Shown piece after piece: positions 61,101-64,000 of a stretch of DNA of 64,000 bases. Location of the stretch: NCBI RefSeq assembly GCF_018603905.1, contig NZ_JAHFZZ010000007.1, forward strand, positions 591,161 to 655,160, given 5' to 3'. Source of the DNA: Nonomuraea sp. NEAU-A123. GTDB taxonomy: Bacteria; Actinomycetota; Actinomycetes; Streptosporangiales; Streptosporangiaceae. A program made the position numbers and the translations under genes. How positions within the stretch are numbered: the stretch's first letter is position 1; every line of letters begins with the position of its first letter. The notes beneath the pieces are model-generated. The model had not been told where the DNA came from, searched no databases, and saw only the letters and a program-made list of their open reading frames with translations.

Positions 61101-62436
61101 CCTCCCCGCCGGCCAGGATCACGGTGCCCGCGCCCTTCGCGGCGGCGACCAGGGCTTCGGCCAGCGGGTGGGGCTCGGGCGCCAGCCCGACCAGCGCGAT
61201 CGGGATGCCCTGCCGCGAGACGCTGACCGGCCGTACTCCCTGCCGGCGCCACTTCCGTACTTCCAGGGGTTCGCGCGCCGCCGAGTACGGTCCGGCCGCC
61301 CATCCGTCACGCTCGCGCGAAGCCGCGGGATCGCCGAGGTCGACCAGCGTGTAGAGCCGCGCGTGCAACTCGTCCAAGTCCTGGTCCCCGTCGAGCGGGA
61401 TGACACGGCCGATCGTCCACGCGCCGGTGGTCAACACGGCCGCGTCGAGGACGACCGTGTCGACGCGATCCATGCGGCGCAGCGCGACGCGGTCGAGCAC
61501 CATCCCGCCGCGTTTGGCGAGGGCACGCACGAAGGCGCTGCTGAAAGCGTCCCTGCCGACGTGGGCGGCCTTCGGGATACCCGTGATGAGCGTGGAAAGC
61601 CCGCGCTGGTGATCGCGGCTCACCAAGGTGGTGACAGCTTGCGCCGCCACCGTGGCCGCGCTCGCCGCGTCGGCGTACCGCTCGATGGGCCCGCGCGGCA
61701 GCGGAACAGGCCGGGGCCGCCCGGCGACCCGGGTATGGCGGTAGGCCCCGTCGGCGTCGGCGAACTCCTCTTCGCGCAGCTCCCAGGCTCGGCGCCCGGC
61801 GCACGAGTCGATGTAGCGGCCGGCCGCCGCGACGGAGTCGACGAACATCGACAAGGGCCGCATCGCCAGCGTCTGGGTGACGACGCGCGACGACGCGACC
61901 AGCGCGTCCGCGGCGGGCCTGCCCATGTACCGCTCCAGCTCCCGGCGGACCCGCGGGGCGTGCTCGGCCAGCGACAGTACGGCGGGCACGGTCGGCGGCA
62001 GCTTCGGCAGGCGGGCGACCTGCCCGGCCAGGGCGATCCCGGTGCCGAGGAGGTGCAGGCCGAGACTCACCGCGGCGCGGGCCTGCTGCTCCACACCGTC
62101 GAGCGCCAGTTGGCCACCGGCTTGACCGCCTTGACCGCCACCGTCCACATCGAATTCGTCGACGATGGCCACGAGTTTGTCCAGATCGGCTGTTGCCGCG
62201 TCGCAGCCCACGAACACGCAGCCGAGCGCGCCGTTCACCTCGGCCCGGTCCATGCCGACCGCGCGCAGCCGGTCCTCGAGGGCCCGCGCTACCCGGTCCG
62301 TGCCGGGGCCGCCGATGTGCCGCAGTTCCACCCGGACTCCGCCTGCGCACTTCTGTATCCGGCGTGGGCGCGGGAGCATGCTCCGCACCGGTTCGGGGAG
62401 CATGCTCAGGACGGTGTCAACGGAGAACGGCCACAT
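58114..62436 (-). CDS. CtpI-like P-type ATPase
   Basis: This 1440-aa protein, much longer than usual P-type ATPases, resembles mycobacterial CtpI. The N-terminal 690 residues contain an HMA-like region without CxxC and a degenerate copy of the catalytic region. The C-terminal part is complete. It has the actuator TGES, VPEGLP in the metal-binding helix, the phosphorylation motif DKTGTLTEG (Asp at about 915), KGAPEVVL for ATP, ITGDHPSTA and TGDGANDVPAI. PEGLP is typical of Ca2+/Mn2+-type pumps rather than Cu+ pumps (CPC). AAGGGGGCGAC precedes the ATG. It is followed upstream by the H1-like membrane protein gene. Confidence 0.9.
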   Translation of the reverse strand: MWPFSVDTVLSMLPEPVRSMLPRPRRIQKCAGGVRVELRHIGGPGTDRVARALEDRLRAVGMDRAEVNGALGCVFVGCDAATADLDKLVAIVDEFDVDGGGQGGQAGGQLALDGVEQQARAAVSLGLHLLGTGIALAGQVARLPKLPPTVPAVLSLAEHAPRVRRELERYMGRPAADALVASSRVVTQTLAMRPLSMFVDSVAAAGRYIDSCAGRRAWELREEEFADADGAYRHTRVAGRPRPVPLPRGPIERYADAASAATVAAQAVTTLVSRDHQRGLSTLITGIPKAAHVGRDAFSSAFVRALAKRGGMVLDRVALRRMDRVDTVVLDAAVLTTGAWTIGRVIPLDGDQDLDELHARLYTLVDLGDPAASRERDGWAAGPYSAAREPLEVRKWRRQGVRPVSVSRQGIPIALVGLAPEPHPLAEALVAAAKGAGTVILAGGEAGLGLRLGVDRVVDGGSRLAASVRALQSEGLVVAVVSRTSRRGLRQADLGIGVLRGARRVPWDADVISDLDGVHLLLRCVPYAKSASRRSVRLAAAAGVVGAGMAVLGPAGTAVARAHLIRDCTSVAALVTGEWAGREVRRTAPPVDADHTPWHAMAVPDVLDLLRTSPHGLTEKEAARRRTKPARPGTTGPTSLAMASVEELANPLTPVLAAGAGLSAAVGSVLDAVLIGGVMVVDAVIGGAQRRGADKELHRLTEITAVRVRLRRPGGGVSGVADDLVKGDVIELRAGDAVPGDGRLIQAVGLEIDESTLTGESQLVTKTDAPTAAAAIADRRSMVYEGTTVAAGHGLAVIVAMGEETEAGRTARLAHNGPLVSGVELRLRRLSRRILPAAIGSGAFLMVLNLMRGSPLSAALAPAVSLAVAAVPEGLPFIATVAELASSKRLSKRNTLVRNPSTIEALGRVDVLCFDKTGTLTEGRISLRQVSDGDHARPLETLTPELKGIVGAALRAGPRFDGGRAIPHPTDRAVVEGAAKLHVTPKDGLGEWHRVDELPFEPARGYHAVLGLSESGHLLSIKGAPEVVLDRCTHLIRGGRPVPMGAKSRHELEKEVDRRALEGFRVLAVAERRASSRADLDESRIERLCFLGFLCLADPVRPTAKRSVEGLMRAGVRVIMITGDHPSTAEAIAAEIHVLNGQRVMTGPELERLDDDALIAVLPEVAVFARTTPEHKARLVSCLRRAGKVVAVTGDGANDVPAIRLADVGIALGPQATPAARAAADIVVIDDRIETIIDAISEGRAMWGSVRDSLGILLGGNVGEIAFTVGSSLLSRRSALNARQLLLVNLLTDMLPAMAVAVRPPDAESPEKLLAEGPEVSLGTALTRDIYVRAVTTAAAATAAWLLGRMTGTQARASTVGLIGLVGAQLLQTLTVGGRDRTVFLASVSSLAALMVIVSVPGLSQVFGCRPVGPFGWGIGLGCAVVAALVATLMERASAE

Positions 62437-62499
62437 GTCGCCCCCTTGGCGGAACCGTCCAGGCACGCAGGCTGTTCAGAACGAGGGGCAACCCGGACC

Positions 62500-63543
62500 T
62501 CACCCGCCCGACCGCGCACGTCCGGCGGTGCTCTTGCGACCACCTCGTGACGTGGTGGAGGAGGCGGACTTACGCCGGGAGGAGGCCTTCGCCGAGGTAC
62601 TGGTGGCCGCGGCGGCACGCCTCGACGCGGCGGCTCGCTTCGGCGCGGCGGCTCGCTTCGGCGCGGCGGCTCGCTTCGGCGCAGCAGTCGAGGAGGCGGC
62701 ACGCTTCGGCGAGGTGGCGCCCTTTGACGAGGTGGTGCGCTTCGGCGAGGTGGTGCGCTTCGGCGAGGTGGTGCGCTTCGGCGAGGTGGTCGCGGTGACG
62801 CCCTTCGACGCGGCGGTGCGCTTCGGCGCCGCGGTGGAGGAGGCGGCGCCCTTCGGCAAGGTAGCGCCCTTCGGCGCGGCGGTCGCGGTGACGCTCTTCG
62901 ACGCGGTGGTGCGCTTCGGCGCGGCGGTCGCGGTGGCGCCCTTCGACGCGGCGGCGCCCTTCGACGCAGCGGTGCGCTTCGGCGCAGCGGTCGCGGTGAC
63001 GCCCTTCGACGCGGCGGTGCGCTTCGGCGCAGCGGTCGCGGTGACACCCTTCGACGAGGTGCTGCGCTTCGGCACGGCGGTGGAGGAGGCGGCGCGCTTC
63101 GGCGACGTGGCGCCCTTCGACGCGGCGGTCGCGGCGGTCGCCGTGGTCGCCGATGTCGCGGTGCGGGGTCGCTCGGTGGCCGGGGATCTCTGCGCCCTGC
63201 GGGCGGGTGACCTGCTCCTCCCTTCCCATCCGCGCCGCGCGATCAGCGTCCCGGCACCGATGGCGGCGGCCACCGGCCACTCGAGCACCCCGAATGCCGC
63301 GAGTACGCCGAGCGCGCCGTAGTAGGCGATGCGCTCGGGCGGAGGAAGGAGCGTCCGGGCCACGTCCACGGCATGACCAACCTCCTGCCGGGAAATGTGC
63401 GGCATTTCCAGATGCGGCATCCCGACGTGCGGCATCCCGACATGGGGCATCCGCAGATCCGAAGGGCGGACCTTGATGCTCAACAGCGGCAGGTCGAGCG
63501 AGAGCTCTTTGGACGAGCTCGCTCGAGACTGGGCAACGGCCAT
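62500..63543 (-). CDS. membrane protein with histone-H1-like basic tail
   Basis: This 347-aa protein has an N-terminal region with the repeat MPHVGMPHVGMPHLEMPHI (three to four MPHx units), a hydrophobic stretch (YYGALGVLAAFGVLEWPVAAA, cited in part) that could span the membrane, then about 200 residues of Lys/Ala/Ser/Thr/Pro repeats. Units such as APKRTAASKG and TSPKRTTSPKR recall S/T-P-K-R DNA minor-groove-binding motifs of histone H1 and of HU/Lsr2-like tails. GGGGGAGGAATC before the ATG is a strong ribosome-binding site. It lies 63 bp upstream of the CtpI-like gene in the same direction. It may tether DNA to the membrane; nothing proves it. Confidence 0.75.
   Translation of the reverse strand: MAVAQSRASSSKELSLDLPLLSIKVRPSDLRMPHVGMPHVGMPHLEMPHISRQEVGHAVDVARTLLPPPERIAYYGALGVLAAFGVLEWPVAAAIGAGTLIARRGWEGRSRSPARRAQRSPATERPRTATSATTATAATAASKGATSPKRAASSTAVPKRSTSSKGVTATAAPKRTAASKGVTATAAPKRTAASKGAAASKGATATAAPKRTTASKSVTATAAPKGATLPKGAASSTAAPKRTAASKGVTATTSPKRTTSPKRTTSPKRTTSSKGATSPKRAASSTAAPKRAAAPKRAAAPKRAAASRRAAAATSTSAKASSRRKSASSTTSRGGRKSTAGRARSGG
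62600..63150 (-). repeat. coding repeats for Lys/Ala/Thr-rich tail
   Basis: Degenerate 15- to 45-bp repeats with the core GCGGCGGTGCGCTTCGGCG and variants encode the basic tail. They are likely to expand and contract. Confidence 0.65.
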
Positions 63544-63905
63544 GATTCCTCCCCCATTTGAGGACGTCAGACGCCCCTGGCGCGCTCCGGCCGTGACCGA
63601 CGCACCGCAAGCACCTAGACAACCTTCATCTTTCGATCCTTCGCGAAGCCGCATCTGACAAACAAGACCCTCGTGCCTAGTTTTATGGTCATATATCCGC
63701 TTCGTGGCACTCCATCCGCTTTTGACGGAACAGCTCCACGAAGCACCCTCGAACGGAAGACCGGGGCATCAACCCTCAACGAGGTAGCGCTCGGCACTGA
63801 AACCCCGGAGACGGTCAACAATGCGCACGTAACGGCGCCCGGCCACGTGCGGGTTCAGCGGCCGTTTTCCTGGAGGACTCTGTTGGTTGATTTGGTTGCT
63901 GGGTG
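63544..63905. other. non-coding right-end stretch
   Basis: About 362 bp hold the H1-like gene promoter region, a stem-loop (63699-63744: GCTTCGTGG/CCACGAAGC, with an inner TCCG/CGGA) and copy B of the dispersed repeat. No gene is supported. Confidence 0.5.
63807..63876 (+). repeat. dispersed 70-bp repeat, copy B
   Basis: Second copy of the element at 41003-41072, in the same orientation and about 22.8 kb away. The two copies share GCGCACGTA, CGGCGCCCGGCCA and GTGCGGGTTCAGCGGCCG. Confidence 0.75.
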
Positions 63906-64000
63906 TTAGGCGGCCAGGCCGTAGGCGTGGGCCAGGCGCATCAGGCGTGTGGTGCGTCTGGCTGTGGCGGGCTTGCCGGGATGCTGGTTTTGGAGCCAGG
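63906..64000 (-). CDS. C-terminal end of an unidentified protein
   Basis: The last 31 codons of a gene entering from the right edge read WLQNQHPGKPATARR, then TTRLMRLAHAYGLAA and TAA. It is basic and has no recognisable domain at this length. Its position directly beside the dispersed repeat leaves open that it belongs to a mobile or repeated element. Confidence 0.4.
   Translation of the reverse strand, partial: WLQNQHPGKPATARRTTRLMRLAHAYGLAA

Noticed and set aside
63906..64000. Transposase C-terminus
   Set aside because: Only 31 residues are visible, without a DDE-type residue or inverted repeat; the identity is left open.

Overview
The window is high-GC DNA with GTG and TTG starts, 1-4 nt stop/start overlaps inside operons, leaderless-looking promoters and typical actinobacterial families: PucR, a BTAD/NB-ARC (AfsR-like) regulator, a Ser/Thr kinase with an extracytoplasmic domain, DUF3105/DUF305, a CtpI-like P-type ATPase and a histone-H1-like tail protein. 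It looks like chromosome of a filamentous actinomycete, perhaps Streptosporangiaceae; the genus cannot be fixed from this stretch. I see no intact mobile element, CRISPR array or rRNA.

Region by region. 0-1.8 kb: the end of a copper-binding CopC-like gene, then an XRE-TPR regulator divergent from a 43-aa secreted peptide gene, an RRNPP-like sensor/pheromone arrangement. 1.8-7.4 kb: a purine block with a PucR regulator, the molybdenum subunit of xanthine dehydrogenase, an EF-hand protein and an NCS2 purine permease. 7.3-12 kb: Rrf2 regulator and NmrA-type reductase divergent over a palindrome, an Excalibur-domain membrane protein, alanine dehydrogenase and an alpha/beta hydrolase. 12-18.1 kb: an AfsR-like regulator, a secreted protein and an RloA-RloB (AbiL-type) candidate phage-defence pair. 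18.4-25.3 kb: DUF3105 and DUF305 proteins, a FAD amine-oxidase/phytoene-desaturase-like enzyme, and an operon of DUF6421, SDR and threonine aldolase.

25.3-28.4 kb: a serine-protease-like membrane protein without a recognisable catalytic serine, translationally coupled to a Ser/Thr kinase. 28.5-36.2 kb: hydantoinase A/B genes, then a convergent vitamin B12 salvage operon (btuF-btuC-btuD-cbiZ) behind a cobalamin riboswitch. 36.2-40.9 kb: a five-gene operon (PhyH dioxygenase, phosphotriesterase-like hydrolase, P450, SDR, Gfo/Idh oxidoreductase). Its promoter region carries the same CAAGCGCTTG palindrome as the hyuA promoter, so the two operons may share a TetR-type regulator that is not in the window.

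41.1-48.9 kb: a complete selenocysteine locus (selD, selC, selA, selB) followed by a rhodanese, facing an operon of an acyl-CoA-dehydrogenase-like flavoprotein, a PhnD-like binding protein and a TusA-like/ferritin-like fusion. 49.1-51.7 kb: two surface proteins. 51.9-57.9 kb: a GntR-controlled sugar-acid cluster (MFS transporter, DapA-family lyase, Asp-box sialidase-like protein, fucose-isomerase-like protein). 57.9-63.5 kb: a 41-aa amphipathic peptide, a 1440-aa CtpI-like P-type ATPase and a membrane protein with an H1-like tail. The right end holds a dispersed repeat also seen at 41.0 kb and the last codons of an unidentified gene.

A recurring oddity is short in-frame tandem repeats inserted in or next to otherwise conserved genes (Excalibur protein, hyuB, btuD, sialidase-like protein, H1-like protein, and the hyuB/cbiZ junction).
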